From the NCBI RefSeq assembly GCF_002205895.1, contig NZ_NJDE01000022.1, positions 1 to 64,000 of the forward strand: a DNA stretch of 64,000 bases. The letters run 5' to 3'. This DNA comes from Saccharibacillus sp. O23. GTDB taxonomy: Bacteria > Bacillota > Bacilli > Paenibacillales > Paenibacillaceae. The number at the start of each line of letters is the position of its first letter. Position 1 is the first letter of the stretch. The position numbers and the translations under genes were made by a program. Of the stretch, positions 55,777 to 64,000 are shown piece by piece. The notes under the pieces are model-generated. The model worked only from the letters and a program-made list of their open reading frames with translations, did no database searches and was not told the origin of the DNA.

Positions 55777-57180
55777 TTACAGCCGGCCGTCCAGCCATTC
55801 CGTCGTCAATTCGAGCGTCTGCTGCGCGCGCCCGATCGCCGCTTCGACCTGCACGGTCGCCGTACCGCCGTAGACGTTGCGGGCGTTGACCACGTTCTCC
55901 GGCTGGAGCACGTCGTAGATCTTCTCGTCGAACAGATCGGAGAACGATTTGAACTCGTCCAAGCTGAGATCGAGCAGGTATTTTCCGTTCTCGATGCAGT
56001 ACAGCACCGTCTTGCCGATGACTTCGTGCGCGTCGCGGAAAGGCAGGCCTTTGCCGACGAGGAAGTCCGCGATGTCGGTCGCGTTCGAGAAGTCTTTGTT
56101 CACGGCTTCGCGCATGCGGCCCGTGCGGACCTGCATCGTCGCGATCATCGGCGCGAACAAACGCAGCGCGCCGTCCAGCGTCGCGACCGTGTCGAACATG
56201 CCTTCTTTGTCTTCCTGCATGTCTTTGTTATACGCGAGCGGCAGCGACTTGAGCACCGTCAAGAGGCCCATGAGGTTGCCGTACACGCGTCCGGTCTTGC
56301 CGCGGACCAGTTCGGCCACGTCCGGATTTTTCTTCTGCGGCATGATGCTGCTGCCCGTGCAGAACGCGTCGTCCAGTTCGACGAAGCCGAACTCGGTGCT
56401 GCTCCACAGCACCAGCTCTTCGCAGAGGCGCGACATGTGCATCATCAGGATCGAAGCGCCGGACAAGAACTCCAGAATGAAGTCGCGGTCGCTGACCGCG
56501 TCCAGACTGTTCTCGTACACGCCGTCGAAACCGAGCTGCTCGGCCACGAAATGGCGGTCGATCGGGAACGTCGTGCCGGCAAGCGCGCCCGCGCCCAGCG
56601 GCAGGACGTTAATACGCTTGTAGCTGTCCATCAGACGCTCGGCGTCGCGTTGGAACATCGAGACGTAAGCGAGCAGATGATGCGCGAACAGGATCGGCTG
56701 CGCGCGCTGCAAGTGCGTATAGCCCGGAACGATGGTGCCCGTATGCTGCTTCGCTTGGTCGATCAGCGCCTGCTGCACGGCTTGTACGAGGCCCGTCAGT
56801 TCGACCACGCGTCCGCGCAGGTAAAGGTGCATATCGGTCGCCACTTGGTCGTTGCGGCTGCGGCCGGTATGCAGCTTGCCGCCGACCGGACCGACTTCCT
56901 GAATCAGGTGCTTCTCGATGTTCATGTGGATGTCTTCGTCGGATACGGAGAATTCGACTTCTCCGGCTTCGATCTTGTGCAGCACTTTCAGCAGACCTTC
57001 GGCGATCGTGTCGGCGTCGGCCTGCGGAATAATGCCGCATTTGCCGAGCATGGCAACGTGCGCCAAGCTGCCTTGGATGTCTTCTTCGGCGAGCGCTTTA
57101 TCGAAATTGATGGAGGCGGTGTACTCTTCGACCAAACGGTCGGTCGGCTTGGTGAAACGGCCTCCCCATAGTTTACTCAT
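55777..57180 (-). CDS. argH: Argininosuccinate lyase
   Basis: Splits argininosuccinate to arginine and fumarate, last step of arginine synthesis. 467 residues. Hallmarks: [18 protein letters not shown] at the N-terminus, [27 protein letters not shown], and the fumarase-family signature [15 protein letters not shown] 57178-57180 with GGGGAGGAG. Unusually, 677 bases separate it from argG, filled by GC-rich hairpins and a structured repeat. Confidence 0.96.
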   Translation of the reverse strand: MSKLWGGRFTKPTDRLVEEYTASINFDKALAEEDIQGSLAHVAMLGKCGIIPQADADTIAEGLLKVLHKIEAGEVEFSVSDEDIHMNIEKHLIQEVGPVGGKLHTGRSRNDQVATDMHLYLRGRVVELTGLVQAVQQALIDQAKQHTGTIVPGYTHLQRAQPILFAHHLLAYVSMFQRDAERLMDSYKRINVLPLGAGALAGTTFPIDRHFVAEQLGFDGVYENSLDAVSDRDFILEFLSGASILMMHMSRLCEELVLWSSTEFGFVELDDAFCTGSSIMPQKKNPDVAELVRGKTGRVYGNLMGLLTVLKSLPLAYNKDMQEDKEGMFDTVATLDGALRLFAPMIATMQVRTGRMREAVNKDFSNATDIADFLVGKGLPFRDAHEVIGKTVLYCIENGKYLLDLSLDEFKSFSDLFDEKIYDVLQPENVVNARNVYGGTATVQVEAAIGRAQQTLELTTEWLDGRL

Positions 57181-57689
57181 ATCGGCTCCTCCCCCTCCCA
57201 AACCCTCCCCCGAGGGGAGGGCCCCAAAGGGCAGCCGCCCTCTGGACACCCGGACGCGGCAGAGATTTTCTTCGCTGTCGGCGGGAGGTCTTTACTGTTT
57301 ATTGGTGGTGTTGGCGGTTGGTGCCAGCCGCTTCGGCCTGCCTTCGGCGGCCGCGGCTTTCGGCTGGGTTCGGGTGCCTCGCGCGGGCAGCTGTTCGCTG
57401 CCTGGTGCGGCGCGTGGCGGGACTTAGGGCGGGTCGAAGGCGGGCCGCTTCGCTTGGCCCTGTTCGACCGAAACCCGGGGCCGCAGGCGGAGCGGCTTCG
57501 CGGCTCCTGTGCGGCCAGGTTCCCGTTCGGAGGGGAACCTTTTGGGCTTCGCAAGGTCCTGTGCGCAGGACCGGGTTTCCGCGGCGCGCTTTGTCCGGCT
57601 TAGCAACAAAGCCGGATGCTCTTCTCCTTTCTCCTCTCCCTTTTCAGGGGGAGAGGAGAAGTTTGTGCGCTTGGAAAAGGCCTAGTGGC
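57181..57689. other. GC-rich non-coding spacer with several hairpins (argG-argH)
   Basis: No trustworthy gene. By eye it is very GC-rich with strong, overlapping inverted repeats: CCCTCCCC/GGGGAGGG near 57204-57219; AGGTTCCC/GGGAACCT near 57518-57541; GGTCCTG/CAGGACC near 57563-57581; CTTCTCCTCTCCC paired with GGGAGAGGAGAAG near 57630-57661. Several open frames exist but have no ribosome site and odd composition. Such folding could attenuate transcription between argG and argH. Confidence 0.6.
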
Positions 57690-57798
57690 GGAGGGAAAGA
57701 TTCAGTGTAGGAGTGATAACGTTCGCCTTTGCAATCGGGAAGCCTCCTCTGCGTCTAATCCAGCTTCCCGATTGCAACAAGCGACCGAAACGAATCTT
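57690..57798 (-). repeat. Structured dispersed repeat, copy B (minus orientation)
   Basis: On the minus strand: outer stem AAGATTC (57792-57798) with GAATCTT (57697-57703), GGTCGCTTG, inner 15-bp stem (arms 57763-57777 and 57729-57743; core TTGCAATCGGGAAGC), 19-base loop, CAAAGGCGAACG, CTCCTACACT, and CCCTCCGC tail. All helices of copies A and C are kept with different sequence. Sits at the 3' end of argG. Confidence 0.75.
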
Positions 57799-57857
57799 GC
57801 CCGTAAGCCAAGTCCAAGCCTTTTCCTCACTTGCGCACTGGGCTTTGTTTTCAAAGC

Positions 57858-59090
57858 CTACTTCTTCTGCTCGACCCCTGTGCCCACTTTCAGTCGAAGC
57901 GCGTTCAAGCGGATAAAGCCCGTCGCGTCTTTCTGGTCGTAAGCTTGGCTCGGATCGGCTTCCATCGTGGCGATGTCCGGGTTGTACAGGCTGACCGGAC
58001 TTTTGACGCCGGCGCCGATGACGTTGCCTTTATACAGTTTCACCCGAACCGTACCCGTCACGTTTTTCTGGCTTTCCGTAACCAGCGCTTGCAGCGCGAG
58101 GCGTTCCGGCGCGAACCAGAAGCCGTTGTAGACCAGCGTGCTGTAACGGGTCAGCAGGGAATCGCGCAGGTTCATGACTTCGCGGTCCATCGTCAGGGAT
58201 TCCATTTTGCGGTGAGCGGTGAACAGGATCGTGCCGCCCGGTGTCTCGTAGACGCCGCGGCTCTTCATGCCGACAAAACGGTTCTCGACCATGTCCACGC
58301 GGCCGATGCCGTGTTTGCCGCCGAGTTCGTTCAGTTTGTTCATCACTTCGAGCGGGCTGAGCTTCTCGCCGTTCAGCGATACCGCGTTGCCCTGCTCGAA
58401 TTCGATTTCCAGCATTTCCGGCTCGTCCGGGGCGTCCTGCGGATCGGCGCTGAGCAGGAACATGTCTTTGTTTTCCGGAGCGCTCGGGTCGAACCACGGA
58501 TCTTCCAACACGCCGCTCTCGTAGCTGATATGCAGCAGGTTGCGGTCGGTGGAGTACGGTTTCGCGGCGGATGCCGTGACCGGGATACCGTGTTTCTCGG
58601 CGTACGCGATCATCTCGGCGCGGCCCGGGAACGTGTCGCGGAACTCGTCGAGTCTCCACGGAGCGACGACTTTGATGTCAGGAGCAAGAGCGGCTACGCC
58701 GAGTTCGAAACGAACTTGGTCGTTGCCTTTGCCCGTCGCGCCGTGCGCGATCATCGTGGCGCCTTCGGCGCGCGCGATCTCGACCATGCGCTTGGCGATC
58801 AGCGGACGCGCGATGCTGGTGCCGAGCAGGTATTGGCCTTCATAGAGAGCCGCCGCTTGGAACATCGGGAAGATGAAGTCCGAAGCGAATTCGGCTTGCA
58901 GGTCGTCGATGTACACTTTCGAAGCGCCGGTGGCCAGAGCTTTTTCTTCGAGGCCGTCCAGTTCTTCTTTCTGTCCGATATCCGCCGTAAAAGCGATGAT
59001 TTCCGCGTCGTACGTTTCTTTGAGCCACTTTAAGATGATCGACGTATCCAGTCCTCCGGAGTACGCGAGCACGATTTTTTCTTTTGCCAT
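57858..59090 (-). CDS. argG: Argininosuccinate synthase
   Basis: Joins citrulline and aspartate with ATP to make argininosuccinate. 410 residues. P-loop variant SGGLDTS (11-17), [25 protein letters not shown], and the citrulline/aspartate-binding [13 protein letters not shown] start; the Shine-Dalgarno (GGGGGA) is about 11 bases upstream. Follows argF by 142 bases and precedes argH. Confidence 0.97.
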   Translation of the reverse strand: MAKEKIVLAYSGGLDTSIILKWLKETYDAEIIAFTADIGQKEELDGLEEKALATGASKVYIDDLQAEFASDFIFPMFQAAALYEGQYLLGTSIARPLIAKRMVEIARAEGATMIAHGATGKGNDQVRFELGVAALAPDIKVVAPWRLDEFRDTFPGRAEMIAYAEKHGIPVTASAAKPYSTDRNLLHISYESGVLEDPWFDPSAPENKDMFLLSADPQDAPDEPEMLEIEFEQGNAVSLNGEKLSPLEVMNKLNELGGKHGIGRVDMVENRFVGMKSRGVYETPGGTILFTAHRKMESLTMDREVMNLRDSLLTRYSTLVYNGFWFAPERLALQALVTESQKNVTGTVRVKLYKGNVIGAGVKSPVSLYNPDIATMEADPSQAYDQKDATGFIRLNALRLKVGTGVEQKK

Positions 59091-59232
59091 GATTCTTCAT
59101 TCCCCCGCTCTAAAAATTCAAATTCGATCTATTCATGTTCGCCGCGCATGCCGCGTTCTCCTGCCTAACGTCGAAACGACTACGCCGTCGGCCGAACTCA
59201 TTTACATAAAAACACTACCGGATCGGCAGCGG

Positions 59233-60189
59233 TTACGCCATCAGCGTCGCCATGACCGCTTTTTGCGCGTGCAGACGGTTCTCGGCTTCATCGAAAATGA
59301 CGCTGTTTTTGCCGTCGATCACGCCCGCGCTCACTTCTTCGCCGCGGTGCGCCGGGAGACAGTGCAGGAACAGATAGTCGTTTTTCGCATACTGCACGAG
59401 TTCTTCGTTCACCTGATAATCTTTGAACGCCAGCTCGCGGACTTTCTGTTCTTCTTCGAAGCCCATGCTCGCCCAGACGTCCGTGTAGACGGCGTCGGCG
59501 TTCTCGATCGCTTCGCGCGCGTCGCGCACGATCGCGATCTTCGATCCGGTCTGCTCCGCGATCTCGCGCGCCTGACGCACGATATCGGCGTCCGATTCGT
59601 AGCCTTCGGGACTGGCGATGCTCACGTCCATGCCCATCTTCGCGCCGCCGAGCAGCAGCGAGTGGGCCATATTGTTGCCGTCGCCGATATAAGCCAGTTT
59701 TTTGCCGCGCAGCGCGCCTTTGTGCTCCTGAATCGTCTGAAGATCCGCGAGCACTTGGCACGGATGGCCGAGATCGCTCAGCGCGTTGATGACCGGGATA
59801 TCCGCGTATTTCGCCAGCTCTGTCACGTTCTCGTGCCCGAAAGTACGGATCATGATGCCGTCAAGGTAGCGGGACAGCACGCCGGCCGTATCCGGAATCG
59901 CTTCGCCGCGGCCGAGCTGAATATCGTTTTTGCTGAGAAAAAGAGCGTGCCCGCCGAGTTGGAACATGCCGACTTCGAACGAAACGCGGGTGCGCGTGGA
60001 CGACTTTTCGAAGATCATGCCCAGCGTCTTGCCTTCGAGCGGACGGAACGTCTCGCCCGCTTTCTGTTTGCGTTTGAGCTCGATCGCCAGATCCAGCAGG
60101 TATTGAATTTCTTCCGTCGTATAATCGGTCAGCTCGACGAGATCGCGTCCTCTGAGCGCGAGTCCGTGAGCTTGTTGGGTCAGGTCCAT
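59233..60189 (-). CDS. argF: Ornithine carbamoyltransferase
   Basis: Makes citrulline from ornithine and carbamoyl phosphate. 318 residues. Carbamoyl-phosphate motif SSTRTR (about 60-65), HPCQ (about 137), DVWASMG, and HCLPAHRG near the C-terminus. Anabolic type in a biosynthetic operon. ATG 60187-60189 with GGAGG 9 bases upstream; the frame opens upstream without conservation. About 100 bases after argD. Confidence 0.97.
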   Translation of the reverse strand: MDLTQQAHGLALRGRDLVELTDYTTEEIQYLLDLAIELKRKQKAGETFRPLEGKTLGMIFEKSSTRTRVSFEVGMFQLGGHALFLSKNDIQLGRGEAIPDTAGVLSRYLDGIMIRTFGHENVTELAKYADIPVINALSDLGHPCQVLADLQTIQEHKGALRGKKLAYIGDGNNMAHSLLLGGAKMGMDVSIASPEGYESDADIVRQAREIAEQTGSKIAIVRDAREAIENADAVYTDVWASMGFEEEQKVRELAFKDYQVNEELVQYAKNDYLFLHCLPAHRGEEVSAGVIDGKNSVIFDEAENRLHAQKAVMATLMA

Positions 60190-60292
60190 GTAAGTCGTCC
60201 TCCCGGTGTGTTGGATTTGTGGCAAAAAGAGAGAGCGTTTGGCGAACGACCCTAACGGCCGCGTTCCCAAAACGCTCCGAAGCGACTTGATT

Positions 60293-61495
60293 TTATGCTT
60301 GGGCATGAGTAGGGTCAGGCGTCGGAACTTTCTCTTCGATCAGGGAAGCGACGATCGAAACGGCCTGCTCGATCTCGTCTTCGGTCACGTACAGGTTCGG
60401 CAGCAGACGGATCACGTTCGGTCCGGCCGGTACGAACAGCAGCCCGCGTTTCTGGCCTTCCAAGACCAATTCGCCGATCGGCTCCGCGCATTCGATCCCG
60501 ATCAGAAGACCCAGTCCGCGCACGCTTTTGACAAAAGGATTGCCGTTCAGTCTTTCGCGCAGTTTGCCCATCAGCAGCTCGCCCATCTCGGCGGCTCTTT
60601 GCGGCAGATTGTCTTCCTCCATCGTCTCGATCGTCGCGATGATCGCGGACGAAGCGAGCGGCGTGCCGCCGAACGTGGACGCGTGGCTGCCTGCGGTGAA
60701 CGCTTCTTTGAGGTAAGCGCGTCCCAACATGGCGCCGGCCGGGAAGCCGGAAGCGACGCCTTTGGCGACGGTGAAGATGTCGGGCTTGATGCCGTAACGA
60801 TGATGCGCGAACCAATCTCCGGCGCGGCCCATGCCGGTCTGCACTTCGTCGACGATCAGCAGGACGCCTTTGTCGCGGCAGAGCTGTTCGATCTGTTTGG
60901 CGTAAGTCTGATCCAGCGGATAGACGCCGCCTTCGGCCTGCACCATCTCGATCATGACGGCCGCGGTGCGTTCGTTGATCGCGTCTTCGATCGCTTGGAT
61001 ATCATGCGGAGGCACGGTCACGAAACCGGCCGGCAGCGGCAGGAAACCTTCTTTGACTTTGTCTTGTCCGGTCGCGGTCAGCGTCGCCAGCGTGCGGCCG
61101 TGGAACGATTTGCCGAGGGTGACGATCTCGTAGCGCTCTTCGCCTTTGACTTTCTGGAAATAACGGCGGGCCAGCTTGATCGCGGCTTCGTTGGCTTCGG
61201 CGCCGCTGTTGCAGAAGAACACGGCGTCGGCCTGCGCGACTTCGGCCAGTTTCTTGGCGGCTTCTTCCTGCTTCGGCACGATAAACAGGTTGGACGTGTG
61301 CCAGAGGGTGTCGATCTGCTCTTTGAGCTTGTCGGCGATCTTCTTCGGGGCGTGGCCGAGATTGGTTACGGCCAGACCGCTCATGAAGTCGAGGTATTGG
61401 TTGCCTTCCGCATCCCACAGCAGGCTGCCTTCGCCTTTGACGAAGGCGAGCGGGTATCTGGCGTAGGTTTGAAACAATGCGCTTTCTTGGGTCAT
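60293..61495 (-). CDS. argD: Acetylornithine aminotransferase
   Basis: PLP enzyme converting N-acetylglutamate semialdehyde to N-acetylornithine. 400 residues, class-III aminotransferase. Visible: LDFMSGLAVTNLGH, FFCNSGAEANEAAIKLAR, GKSFHGRTL, LLIVDEVQTGMGRAG and the PLP lysine in FTVAKGVASGFPAGAM. Starts at ATG 61493-61495 with AAGGAG 11 bases upstream. 435 bases separate it from argB. Confidence 0.96.
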   Translation of the reverse strand: MTQESALFQTYARYPLAFVKGEGSLLWDAEGNQYLDFMSGLAVTNLGHAPKKIADKLKEQIDTLWHTSNLFIVPKQEEAAKKLAEVAQADAVFFCNSGAEANEAAIKLARRYFQKVKGEERYEIVTLGKSFHGRTLATLTATGQDKVKEGFLPLPAGFVTVPPHDIQAIEDAINERTAAVMIEMVQAEGGVYPLDQTYAKQIEQLCRDKGVLLIVDEVQTGMGRAGDWFAHHRYGIKPDIFTVAKGVASGFPAGAMLGRAYLKEAFTAGSHASTFGGTPLASSAIIATIETMEEDNLPQRAAEMGELLMGKLRERLNGNPFVKSVRGLGLLIGIECAEPIGELVLEGQKRGLLFVPAGPNVIRLLPNLYVTEDEIEQAVSIVASLIEEKVPTPDPTHAQA

Positions 61496-61534
61496 GATTT
61501 TGCACGCTCCTTCCTGAGTTCGGCGAGAGGCTCC

Positions 61535-61655
61535 GGGAGAAGTCCGTTTCGGTCGCTTGTTGAAATCGGGAAACTTCATTAGAAATTTCAGTGGGGGTTT
61601 CCCGATTTCAAAGGCGAACGCTGGCGCTCCTACACTGGACTTCTCCCTCCGCTTG
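61535..61655 (+). repeat. Structured dispersed repeat, copy C
   Basis: Outer 11-bp stem GGGAGAAGTCC (61535-61545) with 61637-61647; GGTCGCTTG; inner 15-bp stem TTGAAATCGGGAAAC (61560-61574) with 61597-61611, 22-base loop; CAAAGGCGAACGCT; CTCCTACACT; CCCTCCGC tail. Lies between argB and argD on the plus strand, opposite to the genes. Confidence 0.78.
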
Positions 61656-61703
61656 GTACGCTTGCACGTCGTGATCGGTCAAAATATTTTAATACGGGGA
61701 CAC

Positions 61704-61728
61704 AGAATCGATTCTATGTATCGATTCT
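61704..61728. repeat. 9-bp inverted repeat in the argB-argD gap
   Basis: AGAATCGAT (61704-61712), 7-base spacer, ATCGATTCT (61720-61728). Operator-like symmetry but no known site recognised. The remainder of the 61496-61930 gap has only repeat copy C and no gene. Confidence 0.45.
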
Positions 61729-61930
61729 CTTTCATTCACAGAACAACCAATGACCAACGACTTTAGCAGCTTCTTCGAAGTGAAAACTTACCGACTCTCT
61801 GCAAACTTCGTTTCATCGCTGCTTCAAAGTCTTTGCCTTAAAGTCCTTGCTTTCTATATCACCCGAGCTTCGGCTTCTGTACAAGAGGCTCGGCTCGAAC
61901 GGTCGGGATAAAACCCTATTCGTAGGAGCT

Positions 61931-62791
61931 TTATCGTCGGATTACCGTTCCGATCTGTTCGCCGGACAGGAGGCGGCTCAGGACGCGGTTTTCGCTTCCG
62001 TCCACGATGACGACTTCCTGCACGTCGCCGTGGATGCATTTCATGGCGGCGCGGACCTTCGGGATCATGCCGCCGTAGATCTCGCCGCTCTCGATCATCG
62101 CCTCGATCTCGGCGAAGGTCACCGAAGGCAGGGCGGTCTTGACGCCGTCGATCGTCTTCAAGATGCCGGGCACGTCGGTGACCACGATCATCCGCTGCGC
62201 GCCGATGAAGGATGCCACCGCGCCGGCGGCGGTGTCGGCGTTGATGTTATAACGCTGCCCCGCCGCGTCGACGCCCAGCGGCGCGATGACCGGCATATAG
62301 CCCATGCCGAGAATGCCGGCGACGATGTCCGCTTCCACGCGGACGACGTCGCCCACGAGGCCGACCTCTGCCGCGTTCGCTACCGGTTCGGCCTCAATCA
62401 GCGAGCCGTCCGAACCGGACAGCCCGAGCGCCCGTCCGCCGGCGGACTGGATGCGCCTTACGATCAATTTGTTGATCGTTCCGGCGAGAACCATCTCGAC
62501 GACGTCCAGCACGTCTTCGGTCGTGCGCCGCAGGCCGTTCACGAACTCGGTCGGAATCCCGAGCTTCTCCAGATTCTCGGAGATCGCCGGGCCTCCTCCG
62601 TGCACGATCACGGGCTTGACGCCGCTGGCCTGAAGCTCCGCCAGATCGGCGAAGAATGCTTCCGGCAGCGCGGCCAGCGTGCTGCCGCCGCACTTCATGA
62701 CGAACGACGCGGTCGACGCGGACGTCGATCCGGCTTCGGGAGAAGCCGATCCGCTTTCGCCGCTTTTATAGAAATAAGGCTGCCTGTTCAT
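61931..62791 (-). CDS. argB: Acetylglutamate kinase
   Basis: Phosphorylates N-acetylglutamate. 286 residues, of the amino acid kinase fold: VMKCGGSTLA (start of core about residue 31), VIVHGGGPAI, INADTAAGAVA, VVTDVPGIL, GGMIPKVRAAM. About 28 Ser/Ala/Gly-rich residues precede the core, unlike B. subtilis ArgB; the Shine-Dalgarno (AAGGAGG) supports this longer start. No N-terminal arginine-sensing helix, as in hexameric, feedback-inhibited kinases, is obvious. Twenty bases after argJ, likely translationally linked. Confidence 0.95.
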   Translation of the reverse strand: MNRQPYFYKSGESGSASPEAGSTSASTASFVMKCGGSTLAALPEAFFADLAELQASGVKPVIVHGGGPAISENLEKLGIPTEFVNGLRRTTEDVLDVVEMVLAGTINKLIVRRIQSAGGRALGLSGSDGSLIEAEPVANAAEVGLVGDVVRVEADIVAGILGMGYMPVIAPLGVDAAGQRYNINADTAAGAVASFIGAQRMIVVTDVPGILKTIDGVKTALPSVTFAEIEAMIESGEIYGGMIPKVRAAMKCIHGDVQEVVIVDGSENRVLSRLLSGEQIGTVIRR

Positions 62792-62811
62792 GCTCGTCCT
62801 CCTTCGCCGTC

Positions 62812-64000
62812 TTAAGTCCGATACGCCGCGTTGATCCGCACGTAATCGTAAGTCAGGTCGCAGCCCCAAGCCGTCGCTTTTTCGCTGCCCATATTCAGTT
62901 CGACGAAGATCGAGACCGTGTCGCCTTTGAGATATTCCAACGCGACGTCTTCATCGAACGTTACCGGCTGGGAAGCCGTCAGCACGACGATGTCGCCGAG
63001 CTTGATATCCACGGTATGCGGATTCACCGGAACGCCCGCGCGCCCTACAGCGGCGATAATGCGTCCCCAGTTGGCGTCCGCGCCGTATACGGCCGTTTTG
63101 ACCAAGCTGGACCCGATGACCGTCTTGGCGATCGCGCGGGCCGATTCGGCGCTCTCCGCGCCGCTCACGACGACTTCGACCAACTTGGTTGCGCCTTCGC
63201 CGTCGCGGGAGATCGCTTTGGCCAGATGCTCGCACACGGCCGCGAAAGCTTCCGCGAAAGCCGCCCAATCCGGATGCTCTTCGCTTAGTTCCTTCTTCTG
63301 ATCGGACAATCCGCTCGCCATCGCGACCAACATGTCGTTGGTGCTGGTATCGCCGTCGACGGTAATCATGTTGAACGTATCGTCGGTCGTGCGCTTGAGC
63401 AGCGCATGCAGCGCCTCGCTACCGATCTTCGCGTCCGTCGTGACGAAAGCCAGCATGGTCGCCATGTTCGGATGAATCATGCCCGAGCCTTTGGCCGCGC
63501 CCGCGATCTTGACCGGAGAACCGTCGATCTGTACGGATACGCACAGCTCTTTTTTCACCAGATCGGTCGTCAGAATCGCTTGGCTGAACTGCTCGCCTCC
63601 GTCGGCTTCGCCGGTCAGCACGCCCGCGAGCCGGGAGATGCCGTCCCGTACGCGGTCCATTTTCAGATTCTCGCCGATGACGCCGGTCGAAGCTACCGCC
63701 ACGTCGTTTTCTTCGACGCCGAAACTCCGAGCCGCCAGAGCGCGCATCTCGTACGCGTCCGCGTCGCCCTGCTTGCCCGTGCAGGCGTTGGCGTTGCCGC
63801 TGTTCACGATCACGGCGCGCAGCACGCCGTTAGCGAGGCTCTCGCGCGTGGTCTGGAGCGGAGCCGCTTGAAAGATATTCGTCGTATACACAGCCGCCGC
63901 TGCCGCCGGAACTTCGCAGACGATCGCGCCGATGTCGTTGCGCTCCGTTTTTTTGAGGCCGCAGTGCAGACCGGCCGCCCGGAATCCGCGCGGGGTGATG
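62812..64000 (-). CDS. argJ: Bifunctional ArgJ (glutamate N-acetyltransferase), 5' end off window
   Basis: Transfers the acetyl group from N-acetylornithine to glutamate, recycling acetate, and may also use acetyl-CoA. About 396 codons are visible; the start is beyond the right edge, probably by 10-20 residues. Self-cleaving site KGSGMIHPNMATML is intact, where Thr of ATML becomes the nucleophile that splits the alpha and beta chains. Early sequence ITPRGFRAAGLHCGLKKT and VYTTNIFQAAPL match the family. First visible gene of argJ-B-D-F-G-H; argC would be expected next beyond the window. Confidence 0.95.
   Translation of the reverse strand, partial: ITPRGFRAAGLHCGLKKTERNDIGAIVCEVPAAAAAVYTTNIFQAAPLQTTRESLANGVLRAVIVNSGNANACTGKQGDADAYEMRALAARSFGVEENDVAVASTGVIGENLKMDRVRDGISRLAGVLTGEADGGEQFSQAILTTDLVKKELCVSVQIDGSPVKIAGAAKGSGMIHPNMATMLAFVTTDAKIGSEALHALLKRTTDDTFNMITVDGDTSTNDMLVAMASGLSDQKKELSEEHPDWAAFAEAFAAVCEHLAKAISRDGEGATKLVEVVVSGAESAESARAIAKTVIGSSLVKTAVYGADANWGRIIAAVGRAGVPVNPHTVDIKLGDIVVLTASQPVTFDEDVALEYLKGDTVSIFVELNMGSEKATAWGCDLTYDYVRINAAYRT

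Noticed and set aside
57318..57710. Possible 130-residue protein in the argG-argH spacer
   Set aside because: No Shine-Dalgarno, Arg/Gly/Pro-rich composition, and overlaps strong inverted repeats on both strands.
59112..59137. ArgR operator upstream of argG
   Set aside because: Two ATTCA half-sites are present but both in the same orientation with poor left halves; it does not match the inverted ARG box well.

Overview
The window is GC-rich DNA from a Gram-positive, spore-former-type bacterium of the Paenibacillaceae (Paenibacillus or Saccharibacillus-like). The evidence is the V1 sequence of a 16S rRNA 5' fragment at the left edge, strong AGGAGG-type ribosome binding sites with frequent TTG and GTG starts, a pcrB-pcrA-ligA operon, a MinJ/CtpB/FtsEX cluster, and a monoderm type IV pilus locus without secretin genes. 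The genus is inferred only. Most genes lie on the minus strand.

Layout, left to right. 1-555: a truncated 16S rRNA 5' end with its leader and promoter (minus), abutting about 100 bases that are not rRNA. 616-6113: the ligA-pcrA-pcrB repair/lipid operon (minus), with a strongly folded pcrB-pcrA spacer. 6202-9412: a four-gene membrane glycosylation operon (GT-C, GtrA, DUF2304, GT2) whose upstream region carries a 231-bp MITE-like element. 9464-12833: galU, a divergent stand-alone mraY-like gene, and a lone rfbB. 12869-20485: a large U32 peptidase/RNA hydroxylase-type protein, a membrane beta-propeller-like protein, a secreted stalk-domain protein and an HtrA protease. 20591-26286: uvrA and uvrB with a LexA-like site, then motAB (plus) and a chemotaxis receptor (minus). 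30283-36704: a cell-division and wall-remodelling block ftsE-ftsX-M23 hydrolase-ctpB-minJ-like. 36838-53343: a type IV pilus region. It holds the machinery operon pilB-T-C-A-D-MN-O (minus), a giant secreted multidomain adhesin (plus) fired from a promoter overlapping that of the pilus operon, and three minor prepilins (minus). 53430-55682: an esterase and a membrane diguanylate cyclase. 55777-64000: arginine biosynthesis argJ-B-D-F-G-H (minus), argJ running off the window.

How it fits together. The pilus region looks like one surface system. The machinery genes make, power and retract the fibre; the three minor prepilins could form a tip complex; and the 1,645-residue adhesin has no wall anchor of its own. 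It shares a beta-rich GNLT-type motif with the large PilX-like pilin, which makes it a candidate pilus-tip adhesin. A diguanylate cyclase next door could supply c-di-GMP to such a system. This is inference from context and motifs.

The most unusual non-coding signal is a family of about 110-base elements, three copies here (one in uvrB-uvrA, two inside the arg cluster). Each has a 15-bp inner stem and an outer stem whose sequences differ between copies but stay perfectly paired, around conserved single-stranded blocks. Other notable items are a PilM-PilN fusion, an mraY paralogue with a changed active-site His motif, and the broken 16S gene.
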